A stretch of DNA of 64,000 nt from Methanobrevibacter ruminantium (lineage in GTDB: Archaea > Methanobacteriota > Methanobacteria > Methanobacteriales > Methanobacteriaceae). Location of the stretch: the NCBI RefSeq assembly GCF_016294135.1, contig NZ_JAEDCO010000004.1, positions 13,146-77,145 on the forward strand, given 5' to 3'. The translations under genes were made by a program, and so were the position numbers. The notes beneath the pieces were generated by a model that was given only the letters and a program-made list of their open reading frames with translations, was not told the DNA's origin and searched no databases. The stretch's first letter is position 1; every line of letters begins with the position of its first letter. Positions 17,490-27,223 of this stretch are shown one piece after another.

Positions 17490-18917
17490 ATGAAAAAAGT
17501 GATTTTAATAGCATTTTATTTTAATCAGGTAAATGAAATTGCTTCAAAGAGGTTAAGGGCACTCGCAAAATATTTGCCTCAATTTGGATGGGAACCCATA
17601 GTGATTGTTCCAGATTTGGGTTTCATTCCAAAGGAAAACGATGATTTGAATTGCAGAATCATTTACACTGAATATGAGGATATGTTCAGTCATTTTTCCA
17701 ATAAATTCAAGAAATCTAAACCAACTGATTCCAATGATTGCCTTGATTCTAAAGAATCTGAAGAGTCTGAAGAGTCTGAAGAGTCTGAAGAGTCTAAAGA
17801 GTTTAAAGAGTTTAAAGAGTCTAAAGAGTCTAAAGAGTTTATCGAATTTAATGATGATAAGTTAAAAGATTCCACATCCTATTCAAATCCGATTGTTTCA
17901 AAAGCCATTTCAATTGCGGGTGAAGTATTTGCATATCCTGATGGGATGAAATACTGGCATGAATCTGCATTTAAGGAGGCTTCTAAAATTATGGATGAGG
18001 AAGAAATTGATGCTATCATAAGCTCTTCATGGCCTATAACATGCCATACCATTGCAAAGGATTTAAAGGAAAAACAGGATATTGCTTGGATAGCAGACTT
18101 AAGGGACCTTTGGAATTTAAATCCATATGTTTCACACACTTATGTAAGAAATTATTTTGAGAAAAGGTTGGAATTGAAGACATTTGAAAATGCAGATGCT
18201 TTAACAACCACTACAAGTTTGGCTGCAGAGACATTAGCCACTTTACATCCAATGAGTAAGATAGTACCAATTTTATCAGGTTATGACAAGGATGACTTTA
18301 AGTTTCTAGAGGAATTGGTTTCTAAGAAGGATGATTCCTTTAGTGACTTTTCAGAAAAATTGAAGTTTATTTATGCAGGATCTTTATATGGTGGTAAAAG
18401 AGATCCAAATTATTTGTTTGAAGCCATTCGCCAATTGGAGGATGAGAATAAATTGGATGCATCTAAAATTTCAATCGAATTTTACGGTGACAGCATAGGT
18501 TTAGAAGAAATAGCTAAGCGTTATGGTCTTTTGGATATCGTTCATATTGGTGGTAAAATAGCGCATGAGGAAGTGCTGAAAAAGCAATTGAATAGTGATG
18601 TTCTCCTCTTGATTTCATGGGATGATGAAAAGGAAAAGATGTTCATTCCCGGAAAGATCTATGAATATTTCGCATTGAAAAAGCCTGTTTTGTCAATTGG
18701 GCATAAGGAAGGTTCCTTAAAGGATTTGATTGAGGAAACTAAAGTCGGATATCATGTTTCAAGTTTGGAGTCCACTAAAAAAGCTTTATTGGACATTTAT
18801 AATGAATTTATTGAAAAAGGGGCTGTTGAATTAAGCTCCGATATAAACATTGAAGATTATTCCATGGAAAATATGGCTAAAAAATTTGCTGATTTATTGA
18901 ATGAATTAGAAAATTAA
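17490..18917 (+). CDS. Glycosyltransferase (GT-B fold) with Glu/Ser repeat insert
   Basis: A probable family 4-like glycosyltransferase acting on surface or lipid-linked glycans. The N-terminal half begins with the Rossmann strand KKVILIAFYFNQVNEIASKRLRALAKYLP; the C-terminal half has KLKFIYAGSLYGGKRDPNYLFEAI and the nucleotide-sugar binding segment PGKIYEYFALKKPVLSI. Residues of about 88-117 are a simple repeat of E-E-S and K-E-S/F triplets from ten 9-bp units, lying between the first strands of the N-terminal domain. It opens the glycan region and is transcribed with the prenyltransferase downstream on the same strand. A GGTGG site precedes the ATG. Donor and acceptor are unknown. Confidence 0.8.
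   Translation: MKKVILIAFYFNQVNEIASKRLRALAKYLPQFGWEPIVIVPDLGFIPKENDDLNCRIIYTEYEDMFSHFSNKFKKSKPTDSNDCLDSKESEESEESEESEESKEFKEFKESKESKEFIEFNDDKLKDSTSYSNPIVSKAISIAGEVFAYPDGMKYWHESAFKEASKIMDEEEIDAIISSSWPITCHTIAKDLKEKQDIAWIADLRDLWNLNPYVSHTYVRNYFEKRLELKTFENADALTTTTSLAAETLATLHPMSKIVPILSGYDKDDFKFLEELVSKKDDSFSDFSEKLKFIYAGSLYGGKRDPNYLFEAIRQLEDENKLDASKISIEFYGDSIGLEEIAKRYGLLDIVHIGGKIAHEEVLKKQLNSDVLLLISWDDEKEKMFIPGKIYEYFALKKPVLSIGHKEGSLKDLIEETKVGYHVSSLESTKKALLDIYNEFIEKGAVELSSDINIEDYSMENMAKKFADLLNELEN
17751..17840 (+). repeat. Ten 9-bp in-frame repeats inside a glycosyltransferase gene
   Basis: Ten consecutive units of (g/a)aagagt(c/t)t encode S-E-E or K-E-S/F triplets. The first unit has aat for agt, and units 2-5 are identical gaagagtct. 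Because the unit is 9 bp, gain or loss of copies keeps the reading frame, so the tract can vary in length without breaking the protein. Confidence 0.9.
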
Positions 18918-19041
18918 CAAATCTATAAAAGTCATTTCAATTTAAAAAATAAAAAATTTATACTTATAAAATTATAAATAAATTTAGAAGATAATTTGAT
19001 TTAGAAATAATTGATTTAGAAGGTAGATATGAGGAAATAAA

Positions 19042-19914
19042 ATGAATGCTTATTTAGAAATAATCCGTCCCGGAAATGCAGTTATGGCAGCTATTGCTGT
19101 AATATTGATGATGTTTGTTGGTCATTATTATGATTTGCCTATAATCATCTGTGCACTGATCGTTTTCGTATGTACTGGTGCAGGAAATACAATCAATGAC
19201 GTTTTTGATGTAAAGATAGATGAAATCAACAAGCCTAATCGCCCTATTCCATCTGGAAGAATCAGTCTTGAAAATGCAAGGACTTATGCTTATGTTCTCT
19301 TTGGAATAGGTATTGCTTTAAGTCTTGTAGATAGTTATTTGGTAAATTCAATTTGGCCTTCTGTAATTGTTATTCCTGCTGCCGTCATAATGTATCTTTA
19401 TGCAAGAAACTTAAAGGCAATGCCACTCATTGGAAATCTTACTGTAGCTACTTTAACAGGGTTCTGTTTTGTAATTGCAGGTGTTGTAATTGCATGTGCT
19501 ACAAGTTCATTAAAGATTTTATTTATCTCAATTTATTTAGGATTATTCGCAATGTTCATGACATTAGCACGTGAAATAGTGAAGGATATGGAAGATATTG
19601 AAGGAGATAAGCAGGAAGGAGCAAGAACTTTCCCTATTCTTTATGGAAAGAAAATACCTTCAATAATTTCAATAATATTGATTGTTGTCACAACTTTGAT
19701 GTGCCCTATTCTTTACATTTTCAAAATATTTAACATTGGGTATATGGTGATAATGATTGTACCTATAATCATCTTTTTGTATAGTGCTTATAGCTTAAAA
19801 TTGAACCCACCAGAAGAGACATGTGCTAAGGTTTCTAAAAATCTGAAAATCGCTATGCTAATCAGTTTTATAGCATTCGTTGTAGGATCTTTTAATATTT
19901 TTAGCTTTTTATAG
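19042..19914 (+). CDS. Digeranylgeranylglyceryl phosphate synthase (UbiA family)
   Basis: A membrane prenyltransferase that adds the second geranylgeranyl chain to geranylgeranylglyceryl phosphate, making archaeal diether lipid. The first aspartate-rich motif is N52-D53-V-F-D56-V-K-I-D60, preceded by TGAGNT. The second is in VKDMEDIEGDKQEGARTFPI at about 185-205. Eight or so hydrophobic segments are visible. The length of 290 residues is typical. The GAGGAAATAAA site precedes the ATG. Other archaeal UbiA members exist, but the N-terminal IRPGNAVMAAIAVILM and KPNRPIPSGRIS are characteristic of this branch. The placement between glycosyltransferases links lipid and envelope synthesis. Confidence 0.85.
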   Translation: MNAYLEIIRPGNAVMAAIAVILMMFVGHYYDLPIIICALIVFVCTGAGNTINDVFDVKIDEINKPNRPIPSGRISLENARTYAYVLFGIGIALSLVDSYLVNSIWPSVIVIPAAVIMYLYARNLKAMPLIGNLTVATLTGFCFVIAGVVIACATSSLKILFISIYLGLFAMFMTLAREIVKDMEDIEGDKQEGARTFPILYGKKIPSIISIILIVVTTLMCPILYIFKIFNIGYMVIMIVPIIIFLYSAYSLKLNPPEETCAKVSKNLKIAMLISFIAFVVGSFNIFSFL

Positions 19915-19987
19915 TTAAAAATTAATGTAAAATTTAGGTTAATTTGATTGTTGAAATTTAAATGGAATTATTAGGATTAGTGAAATT

Positions 19988-21703
19988 ATGATGTTTAAAA
20001 ATATTTTAGACGATTTAAATATCTCTAAGAATGATTTTTTCTATTTGTCTATTTTAACAATTTTTAGCATTCTCATTACTTACGCCCTCATAAATTTCAA
20101 TCAGGTTTTAGGAATTTACTGTTCGGATGTTTTCATTTATTTATCAAATTCCCTTGTTTTTGCAGGTTACCAATCAAGTGTCCTATATCTGTATTTATCT
20201 CCAGTTATTTGCATTTTAACAGCTATTCTTTTCAAGTTAGGGTTCTTATCTGAAGCCTCTCTTTATTTGATAACTGGAATCTTTTGCATCTTTGCAAACA
20301 TGGGCATTTATATGCTTTTGAAGAATAAGTTCAGTTCATTATTAAGCCTTTGCGGTGCATTTCTTTTTGGAAGCTTTTCACTTACTTTACTTTGGTGGGC
20401 AAATGGAACATTGGATGTTCCTGCAGTGGCTTTATCCATTTGGACAATCATTTTCACTATTCTTGCTGTTGATAAGGATTCAAAATATTATATGCTCTCT
20501 ATTCCATTCTTTGTTTTAGCTGTTTTCACACGTTACACTGCGTTATTCTTGCTTCCTTTGATATTGCTCTATTATCTTTCCAAGCATGATTTCTTCACAA
20601 ATTTGGATTTATTAATCATGAATAGGCAAGAATTTTCAATCAAACTCAAATCCTACATAAAAAGCGAGGAATTTAGGAATATTCTAAAATCATGTGCAAT
20701 AGCTTTTGTTTTGTTGATAATCTTTTCAGCTACAATTTTAGCATATGGTTCTAATTTGTCATTCTTAACACAAAGCTCAACATTTGCATCCGGATCTAAA
20801 GGGGAAGTAATTGACAATGCATATACAACAGACACATTCTTTTATCTTCATGATTTCCCAAATTTCCTATTCTCTGATTATGTAAGTTTTGATAATGTAA
20901 TTCCAGTATTGAACGGTTCAAGTCCAATGTCCTTTTTCTTAATAGGGCTATTTGCTATTGGAATTTTCTTATTCGGATATAAGTTGATTAATGTTAAGGG
21001 AAAAGGGAAGTCTAAACACAATTATCTTGTAGGAATCTTATTTATTGCACTTTTAGTCATTTCAATTTTATGCTTTAAGATCAATTCAATCATCACAATC
21101 ACTATCATTCTGATTGATTTGGTGATGCTATTTGCATTTTTCAAGAAGATTGGTATCGATAGGGAGATATATTCCATGGATGTTCTAATGTTGGCATGGC
21201 TTTTGGTTTATTTCATATTCTTTACATTCCTGAATATTAAGGTGAATAGGTACATCATAACCGCATTTCCTGCTTTCATTTATTTTGTCATCTATGCTTT
21301 AAGTGAGATTTTGGATTTGTCTAATAAATTTGAGCTATTTGAGTTTAAAAAACAAAATATTTTAAAGATTATTCCAATAATTCTGATTGTATTTTGCATA
21401 TTCTCTGCATTCACATTCACCTCTACAGTTCATTATAATGAGGATTTCAATAAAAACAAGGTAATTGCAGATTATTTAACTGAATACGACTCTGATTATA
21501 TGTCAAAGGATGTTGCCGTATCCAATCAAAGGTCTTACAATTGGTTCTTAAAGAAGTATACAATTCCATTAACCGACGACCAATTGGATTATTTGGAGTC
21601 AAGCAATATCACTTATTACATATCTGATGATAATTTCAATTTATCAAATTACACTATGATTTATCAAAAAGAAGGTTTATATTTATACGAAAGGATTAAT
21701 TAA
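19988..21703 (+). CDS. Polytopic membrane protein, probable GT-C (family 39-like) glycosyltransferase
   Basis: A 571-residue protein with about 12 hydrophobic helices up to residue 485, then a soluble C-terminal tail of about 85 residues. An aspartate in the first external loop (IYCSDVFIYLS) is followed by a helix ending at a short loop, and a central LWWANGTLDVPAVALSIW resembles GT39/ArnT-type enzymes. Such enzymes move sugars from polyprenyl-phosphate carriers onto external acceptors. The segment MLAWLLVYFIFFTFLNIKVNRYIITAFPAFIYF also fits that superfamily. It lies 73 bp after the prenyltransferase gene on the same strand. Two adjacent ATG codons open the frame. The assignment is at fold level only. 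Confidence 0.6.
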   Translation: MMFKNILDDLNISKNDFFYLSILTIFSILITYALINFNQVLGIYCSDVFIYLSNSLVFAGYQSSVLYLYLSPVICILTAILFKLGFLSEASLYLITGIFCIFANMGIYMLLKNKFSSLLSLCGAFLFGSFSLTLLWWANGTLDVPAVALSIWTIIFTILAVDKDSKYYMLSIPFFVLAVFTRYTALFLLPLILLYYLSKHDFFTNLDLLIMNRQEFSIKLKSYIKSEEFRNILKSCAIAFVLLIIFSATILAYGSNLSFLTQSSTFASGSKGEVIDNAYTTDTFFYLHDFPNFLFSDYVSFDNVIPVLNGSSPMSFFLIGLFAIGIFLFGYKLINVKGKGKSKHNYLVGILFIALLVISILCFKINSIITITIILIDLVMLFAFFKKIGIDREIYSMDVLMLAWLLVYFIFFTFLNIKVNRYIITAFPAFIYFVIYALSEILDLSNKFELFEFKKQNILKIIPIILIVFCIFSAFTFTSTVHYNEDFNKNKVIADYLTEYDSDYMSKDVAVSNQRSYNWFLKKYTIPLTDDQLDYLESSNITYYISDDNFNLSNYTMIYQKEGLYLYERIN

Positions 21704-21770
21704 AATTAATTAAAAGATAAAAAAATTTAATTTAATGATTTGATCTATTAATTTTAAGAGGGTGAATTTT

Positions 21771-22973
21771 ATGAAAATTTTACATGTTGCACATTTCTTT
21801 TATCCGTGCTTGTCTGCAGGAGGAGTGGTTAATGCAAGTTATCAAATTGCATCTAATCAAAGCAAGGATAATGATGTAAAGGTCATCAGTTCAGATTCAT
21901 GTAAAGAAAGATTAAAATTCCCAAATGGTCGCTATGATGTTGATGTTGATGGAATAAAAGTAGATTATTTCAAAAATCTCTCTAATGGATTTAAGCTTAA
22001 AACCATGTTAGACACTCCATTGGCTGCGCCATTTAAGATTAGAAAAGACATTAAAGACTATGATATTGTGCATATTCATGAGCATAGGCAAACCTTAGCC
22101 ATTATTGCAAGCTATTTTGCAAGGAAAAACAATATTCCATACATTGTACAGGCTCATGGTTCAGTTCTTCCATTCTTCCAAAAAGAAGGGCTAAAGAATC
22201 TTTTTGATAAAGTGTTCGGCTTTAAAATCCTCCACAATGCCTCATGCGTATTTGCACTCACTGAAGTTGAAAAGGAACAGTATTTGAAAATGGGTGTTGA
22301 TGAGGAGAGAATAGAAATTGTTCCTCTTGGAATCAATTTGGAAGAGTATGAAAATCTCCCATCTTTTGGTAAATTTCGCTCTAAATTCAATATTGCTGAA
22401 AATGATAAACTGATTCTTTTTGTAGGCAGAATACATGAAATCAAAGGGCTTGGCTTACTGATAGACGCTTTTAACGATTTGATTAATCAAAATTATGAAA
22501 AAAATAGCTTGGAAGATACAGGTGGTCATAGCATTAAATTAGCTATTGTAGGTCCTGATGATGGTTATTTAACTGAACTTGAGGATAAGATTAAAGAATA
22601 CTCTCTTGAAGAGAATGTTATTATCACAGGCCCATTATATAAAGAGGAAAAGCAGGAAGCATTAGTGGATTGTGACTTGTTTGTAATGCCTTCCAAATAT
22701 GAATCATTCACCACAAGCGGTCTTGAGGCAATGGCCTGTTCTAAGCCATTGGTCTTAACTAAAAACAACCATATTCATGATTGGGTAGATGGAAATGTTG
22801 GGCTTGCTTGTGAAGACAATAAGGACTCCTTAAGGGAAGCAATCGAAAAGGTCCTGTTCGATGAGGAATTATCCCAAATCTTTGCTGAAAATGGCAGAAA
22901 ACTTATCAATGAAAAATATAACTGGGACATAATTAATGATCAAATTTTAGAAATTTACAGGAAATTTCTCTAA
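21771..22973 (+). CDS. Glycosyltransferase family 4
   Basis: A GT-B retaining glycosyltransferase. The N-terminal acceptor domain has HVAHFFYPCLSAGGVVNASYQIAS and DYDIVHIHEHRQTLAIIAS; the C-terminal donor domain has LILFVGRIHEIKGLGLLIDAF, KLAIVGPDDGYL and the E-x7-E pair in MPSKYESFTTSGLEAMACSKP. The length of 400 residues is typical. An in-frame GTG at 21762 is part of the GAGGGTGA ribosome site, so the ATG at 21771 is chosen. It follows the GT-C-like membrane protein by 67 bp on the same strand, consistent with one glycan assembly operon. Sugar specificity cannot be told. Confidence 0.92.
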   Translation: MKILHVAHFFYPCLSAGGVVNASYQIASNQSKDNDVKVISSDSCKERLKFPNGRYDVDVDGIKVDYFKNLSNGFKLKTMLDTPLAAPFKIRKDIKDYDIVHIHEHRQTLAIIASYFARKNNIPYIVQAHGSVLPFFQKEGLKNLFDKVFGFKILHNASCVFALTEVEKEQYLKMGVDEERIEIVPLGINLEEYENLPSFGKFRSKFNIAENDKLILFVGRIHEIKGLGLLIDAFNDLINQNYEKNSLEDTGGHSIKLAIVGPDDGYLTELEDKIKEYSLEENVIITGPLYKEEKQEALVDCDLFVMPSKYESFTTSGLEAMACSKPLVLTKNNHIHDWVDGNVGLACEDNKDSLREAIEKVLFDEELSQIFAENGRKLINEKYNWDIINDQILEIYRKFL

Positions 22974-23152
22974 TTTTTTTCAATTCATTTTATTTCTAAT
23001 TAGATAAATACATAATGTTTAAATCTAATAAATTATATATAATATATTAATATAGATTTATTAGAGTGATTTATGAATTTTTTCTAATTTTAATCACTTT
23101 TAGATTATATTTTGATAAAATTTTTATCATAATCAAATTGAGTAGGGATAAG

Positions 23153-25027
23153 ATGAAAGTGGTAGTTTGTCAGAACTGTGGTGAAAAATATCAGCTTGAT
23201 GACGAAGATGATATTAACACATTTGAATGTTCTGTTTGTTCTGGAAATCTGGAGGAATTGGATAGTTTCTCAAACGATGAAGAGAAAGTTTCCTCTGGTT
23301 ATGATTCGCAGAATCCTTCTGATTTAGTACTTGTTTACTGTACAAATTGCGGATTGAAATATCAATTAAGTGAAAATGACAATATAAACGAATTTGAATG
23401 CAATAGCTGTGGAGGATCATTAGATTATGTTTCCAATATGGACTCTGCATCAACCGAAACCACTGACTCAACTAATTTTACACAAAACCCACTCACAGAA
23501 ACCCCACTCGATGATGATGAAATCGATGAGATTATTCCTATTCATATGGGAGCTAATTTTGTAGATGATTCTCTCTATTCTGATTCTGATGTTGATGAGA
23601 TTATTCCTATTCACGTTGAGTTAAACGCTCAAGATGAAGGATTCAGTGATGAAGAGTATTATTATGAAACTGAAGAGATTTTGCCTGATACATTAGAATC
23701 CTATGAAGAGGAAGAAATGGTTTCATATGGTTCAATTTATGACTCTACACTTGGAGATGTTAATGAGATTATTCCTATTCATGCAGAAAAGAGGCATATG
23801 GAAACTTCAAGAGACATAGCTTCTGGATTTGCTTATAGGGATGATTATGCAGATGAAGAGATTGAAAGTCAAGAAACCAGGCTTGTTGAAGTAACTGACA
23901 TTCCTGAAGATGAAATGCCTGAATCTCCAGTGTCTTTAGCTAGACAGGAATTGTCTGAAGAAGATCAAAAGCTATTTTCAAGAGTTCAAAATGAAATGGT
24001 CTTTGACAGTCCTGAAGAGTATGAAGCGTTCAAGCTTGCTCGTTATAAGTATTACACTGCATTATCTGATATTCTTAAAGATGAATATATCAGGAGCATG
24101 GATAAGGAATTCTACAAGGGAAGTTCTGTCAAACGCTTAATCAAAAAAGGTGAAGAAAGCGTTAAACGTGGAAACATAACTGCAAGCCAAGAGGATGCAT
24201 TGGTCACTCCTGAAACAGTTGAGCTAATGAAAGCTCAAAACAGGGCATACGAACCTAAGAAAACTAATGCTGATTTATACATGTTGATTGGAGCATTCAT
24301 TTTAGTTGTTTCAGCTGCTTATTATTACTTTATAAGCCAAATTTGGTATGTATTGATTGCAATTGCAATAGGTGTTCTAATTCTCAGTTACGGTATTTAT
24401 AAGAGATATGCTTTCAATAATTATATTGCTCGTGGAAGAATCATCCGTGAAAGATTGCTTGCTCTTCCAAATGATTTCTATGTATTCTATGCAGTCCAAC
24501 CTCCACAATCAAGAGATATCATTAACCATGTAGTTGTTGGACCTACTGGAGTATATACCATTTTATCCAAAAGATATGACTCTAAAGACTACAAGAACAA
24601 GGTAAAATCTGACAATGAAACTGACACTATGGTAAATGATTCAGCTTCTATCCAAAATTACATGGATAAGAAGAATACCTTAGAGCTTCAAACTGATTAC
24701 AAGGATAATCAAACCAGATTTGAGTTCGGAAATGAGGAGATTCATTTTGTAAACAATAGCCAAATCAAACGTAAAGCTTTAGAGTTAAATGAAGATTTAG
24801 CTATTTTCTTGGATAATAAAGGATTTAGTGGAATTTACATTGAACCTTTAATCGGTTTTGTAAATGATGACTTGGCTATTTTAAATGTAATTCTTACCAA
24901 CGAAGACCTGTTTATAGATGAATTGTTCAATAGAATGATTCGTGGTCAAAAAAGAATTGATGAATTAACTGTTGCTAAAATAGCAAGATTATTATCCTAT
25001 TATTCTGCAGATTGTTCTGTAGTATAA
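23153..25027 (+). CDS. Zinc-ribbon protein with EIIPIH repeats, two membrane helices and NERD-like domain
   Basis: A 624-residue protein of unknown function. Two similar zinc ribbons open it: VVVCQNCGEKYQL with CSVC, and YCTNCGLKYQL with CNSC. An acidic low-complexity stretch (about 85-280) then carries three copies of the same motif: DEIDEIIPIHMGA, DVDEIIPIHVEL and DVNEIIPIHAEK. Two adjacent hydrophobic helices lie at about 380-425. The C-terminal domain has INHVVVGPTGVYTILSKRYDS, resembling the core strand of NERD (nuclease-related) domains. A longer frame from GTG 23066 would add a hydrophobic N-terminus but lacks a ribosome site; the ATG at 23153 has GGGATAAG and puts the first Cys near the start. 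Confidence 0.7.
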   Translation: MKVVVCQNCGEKYQLDDEDDINTFECSVCSGNLEELDSFSNDEEKVSSGYDSQNPSDLVLVYCTNCGLKYQLSENDNINEFECNSCGGSLDYVSNMDSASTETTDSTNFTQNPLTETPLDDDEIDEIIPIHMGANFVDDSLYSDSDVDEIIPIHVELNAQDEGFSDEEYYYETEEILPDTLESYEEEEMVSYGSIYDSTLGDVNEIIPIHAEKRHMETSRDIASGFAYRDDYADEEIESQETRLVEVTDIPEDEMPESPVSLARQELSEEDQKLFSRVQNEMVFDSPEEYEAFKLARYKYYTALSDILKDEYIRSMDKEFYKGSSVKRLIKKGEESVKRGNITASQEDALVTPETVELMKAQNRAYEPKKTNADLYMLIGAFILVVSAAYYYFISQIWYVLIAIAIGVLILSYGIYKRYAFNNYIARGRIIRERLLALPNDFYVFYAVQPPQSRDIINHVVVGPTGVYTILSKRYDSKDYKNKVKSDNETDTMVNDSASIQNYMDKKNTLELQTDYKDNQTRFEFGNEEIHFVNNSQIKRKALELNEDLAIFLDNKGFSGIYIEPLIGFVNDDLAILNVILTNEDLFIDELFNRMIRGQKRIDELTVAKIARLLSYYSADCSVV

Positions 25028-25180
25028 TACTTAATTTTTACTTTTTTTATTTATTTTCACATTTTTATAAAACTGTTAACGATAATTTATAAATTATAAA
25101 TTATTAATATTAATTATCAATTACCAAATATTAATTTAAAATATTAATCATTGTTTTTAAGATTTAGGCTGTGATGAAAT

Positions 25181-25687
25181 ATGATTTCTAAAGTTTTAAA
25201 TGTTTTTAAGGCAATTAAAAGGAAATATTACGCCTTTAGGGTGAAAAGGGTATCTGCATCATGTGGAAATGACTTAACTGTCAATGCTTATTCCTACATC
25301 ACTCCTAAAACAAGTCTTGGAAACAATGTGAATTTCAATGGCATGAAGATTCAAGGAACTGCCAATGTGATTATTGGAGATAATTTTCACAGCGGTATAG
25401 AATGCATGATCATTACAGATAGCCACAATTACGAAGGTGAAGCTATTCCTTATGATGAAACTGTCATTTCTAAGGATGTAGTTATTGAAGACAATGTATG
25501 GTTAGGAAATCGTGTAATTGTTCTTCCTGGGGTAACAATTGGTGAAGGTGCCATCATTCAAGCAGGAAGTGTTGTCGTTAATGATATTCCTAAATGTGCA
25601 ATTGCTGGAGGTCATCCTGCAAAAGTCTTTTCTTCAAGAGACAAAGTTCATTATGAAAAGTTAAAAAAAGAAGGAAAGTTTCATTAA
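25181..25687 (+). CDS. Left-handed beta-helix acyltransferase
   Basis: A hexapeptide-repeat acetyl/acyltransferase of the Maa/NodL/WbbJ type, 168 residues. An amphipathic basic N-terminus (FKAIKRKYYAFRVKRV) is followed by hexapeptide turns: ITPKTSLGNNVNFN, VIIGDNFHSG, ITDSHNYEGEAIPYDE with the catalytic-type histidine, then VVIEDNVWLGNRVIVLPGVTIGEGAIIQAGSVVV and the C-terminal GGHPAKVF signature. It probably O- or N-acetylates a sugar of a surface glycan. It is the last plus-strand gene of the glycan region and is convergent with the flippase gene. A GGCTGTGATG element precedes the ATG. Confidence 0.88.
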   Translation: MISKVLNVFKAIKRKYYAFRVKRVSASCGNDLTVNAYSYITPKTSLGNNVNFNGMKIQGTANVIIGDNFHSGIECMIITDSHNYEGEAIPYDETVISKDVVIEDNVWLGNRVIVLPGVTIGEGAIIQAGSVVVNDIPKCAIAGGHPAKVFSSRDKVHYEKLKKEGKFH

Positions 25688-25780
25688 ATAAATTTATTTT
25701 TCAATGTGCAGTTTCACATATGCACAAATACTATTTTTCACAAAAAAATTTCATTTAATTTAATTAATTTTAGCTTCAAT

Positions 25781-27223
25781 TTAATGAATCAAATCTTTAA
25801 AGATTGCAATTTCTTTCATTGTAACTGCCTTTAAAATGAAGATGATTGCAAAGTATATGATTACACCTGCAACAATGGATATCAAGACATTAATAATTCC
25901 AATTGGATGCATTATATATACTGCAATTCCCATAATTGAGGCTGCGATGACTATTTTTAAAAGCTCTTTTATGTTGAATGGCAATCTCATGGTTTTCTTG
26001 CTTGCAATGGCTGTTACAGCAAATGCCAATATGTAGCAGATAAGTGTTGCAATAGCAGCTCCTAAGATGTTTAGGTAAGGAACAAGCAATAAGTTCAAGA
26101 CTATATTTGATATAGCCACAACAATCCATAGCTTTCCAAGGATCATTGTATTCTTTTCCAAGATTAGAATGTTATTTGTAATTCCATACATTCCCATGAA
26201 TATTGCACCAAGGCAAACGAAAGGAGTTACCATATAACCTCCAAGTGCAATTTCCGGAGTTGTGATTATGTATAATAATGGTTTTGAAAGCACACTCATT
26301 CCAACTGCTGCAGGAATGGTCAAGAGGAGATAGTATTTCATTGAATAGCTGAGATACTTGTCCACTTCGCTCATATCTCCCTTTTCATAGTGTTCAGGCA
26401 ATACTGCCGGCAAGAGAACTGCAAATGGTGAAAGGAACATCAATAGTATGCTTCCCAATGCATATCCCGGTGAGTAGCATCCTACTGCAACTGATCCGAT
26501 AAGAATTCCAATGACATACTTGTCGCTTGAATCAACAACCCAGCTGGAGACATTGCTTGGAATGGTTGGGAGAGCAAATGCAAGCTGTTCCTTTAGGTTA
26601 GACCATTTTCCAATTCCAATTCCAAGATATTTTACAATTAGAAATGCCATCATGATGAATACTGCCACATAACCTGTCAAAAGACCAAGAACTACAGTTT
26701 CAATATTGTATCCTGCATAAGTGAGATAAATGCTTACAAACACACCAATGTAACTTTGAAGAACAAGGAATAATGAGTATCTTTTCATTTGCTGGAATGT
26801 TCTAAAGAAGCTTATTAGCATAAGGTTCATGCATGCAAAGAATGAGATTGCAGTTGTAATGTACAAGACTTGCATGCTTCCGTTGAATAATGCATTGGCA
26901 ATTGCGTTTCCAAAGATTAGGAACAATGAACATATTATCAATGTTGAGATGAATGTTAGGCTAATCATTGGATAGAATGAATCCTTGATCTTTTCCTTAT
27001 CCTTTTCAGCAGACAGGAACCTTACCATTGTGTATGGAAGACCAAGATTTGCAATGTTTGGAACAAGTGCGATTGTAGTGTTTACCTGTGCCCACATACC
27101 ATATTCTGCGGTGGTGAATGACTTTGTAATGATTGGAATAAAGATTAGGCTACTGAGAGAGATTAGGATGTTTGTGAGTCCCACCAAACCTATTCTTTGT
27201 ATAAATCGCACATATTCGCTCAT
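25781..27223 (-). CDS. Polysaccharide flippase (Wzx/MATE-like superfamily)
   Basis: A 480-residue protein with 12 to 14 hydrophobic helices and short loops, starting RFIQRIGLVGLTNILISLSSLIFIPIITKSFTTAEYGMWAQV, the standard N-terminus of the polysaccharide biosynthesis/Wzx family. It is expected to flip lipid-linked oligosaccharides across the membrane. Its ATG directly abuts the TAA of the upstream GT-B-like gene (27224-27226), so translation is probably coupled and the flippase belongs to the nonulosonate gene run. Confidence 0.9.
   Translation of the reverse strand: MSEYVRFIQRIGLVGLTNILISLSSLIFIPIITKSFTTAEYGMWAQVNTTIALVPNIANLGLPYTMVRFLSAEKDKEKIKDSFYPMISLTFISTLIICSLFLIFGNAIANALFNGSMQVLYITTAISFFACMNLMLISFFRTFQQMKRYSLFLVLQSYIGVFVSIYLTYAGYNIETVVLGLLTGYVAVFIMMAFLIVKYLGIGIGKWSNLKEQLAFALPTIPSNVSSWVVDSSDKYVIGILIGSVAVGCYSPGYALGSILLMFLSPFAVLLPAVLPEHYEKGDMSEVDKYLSYSMKYYLLLTIPAAVGMSVLSKPLLYIITTPEIALGGYMVTPFVCLGAIFMGMYGITNNILILEKNTMILGKLWIVVAISNIVLNLLLVPYLNILGAAIATLICYILAFAVTAIASKKTMRLPFNIKELLKIVIAASIMGIAVYIMHPIGIINVLISIVAGVIIYFAIIFILKAVTMKEIAIFKDLIH

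Noticed and set aside
17690..17875. Ser/Asp/Leu-repeat frame opposite the glycosyltransferase
   Set aside because: It is only the reverse reading of the 9-bp repeat.
23066..23152. N-terminal extension of the zinc-ribbon/NERD protein from a GTG
   Set aside because: It would add a hydrophobic segment with no ribosome site; the ATG at 23153 has one and starts just before the first cysteine pair.
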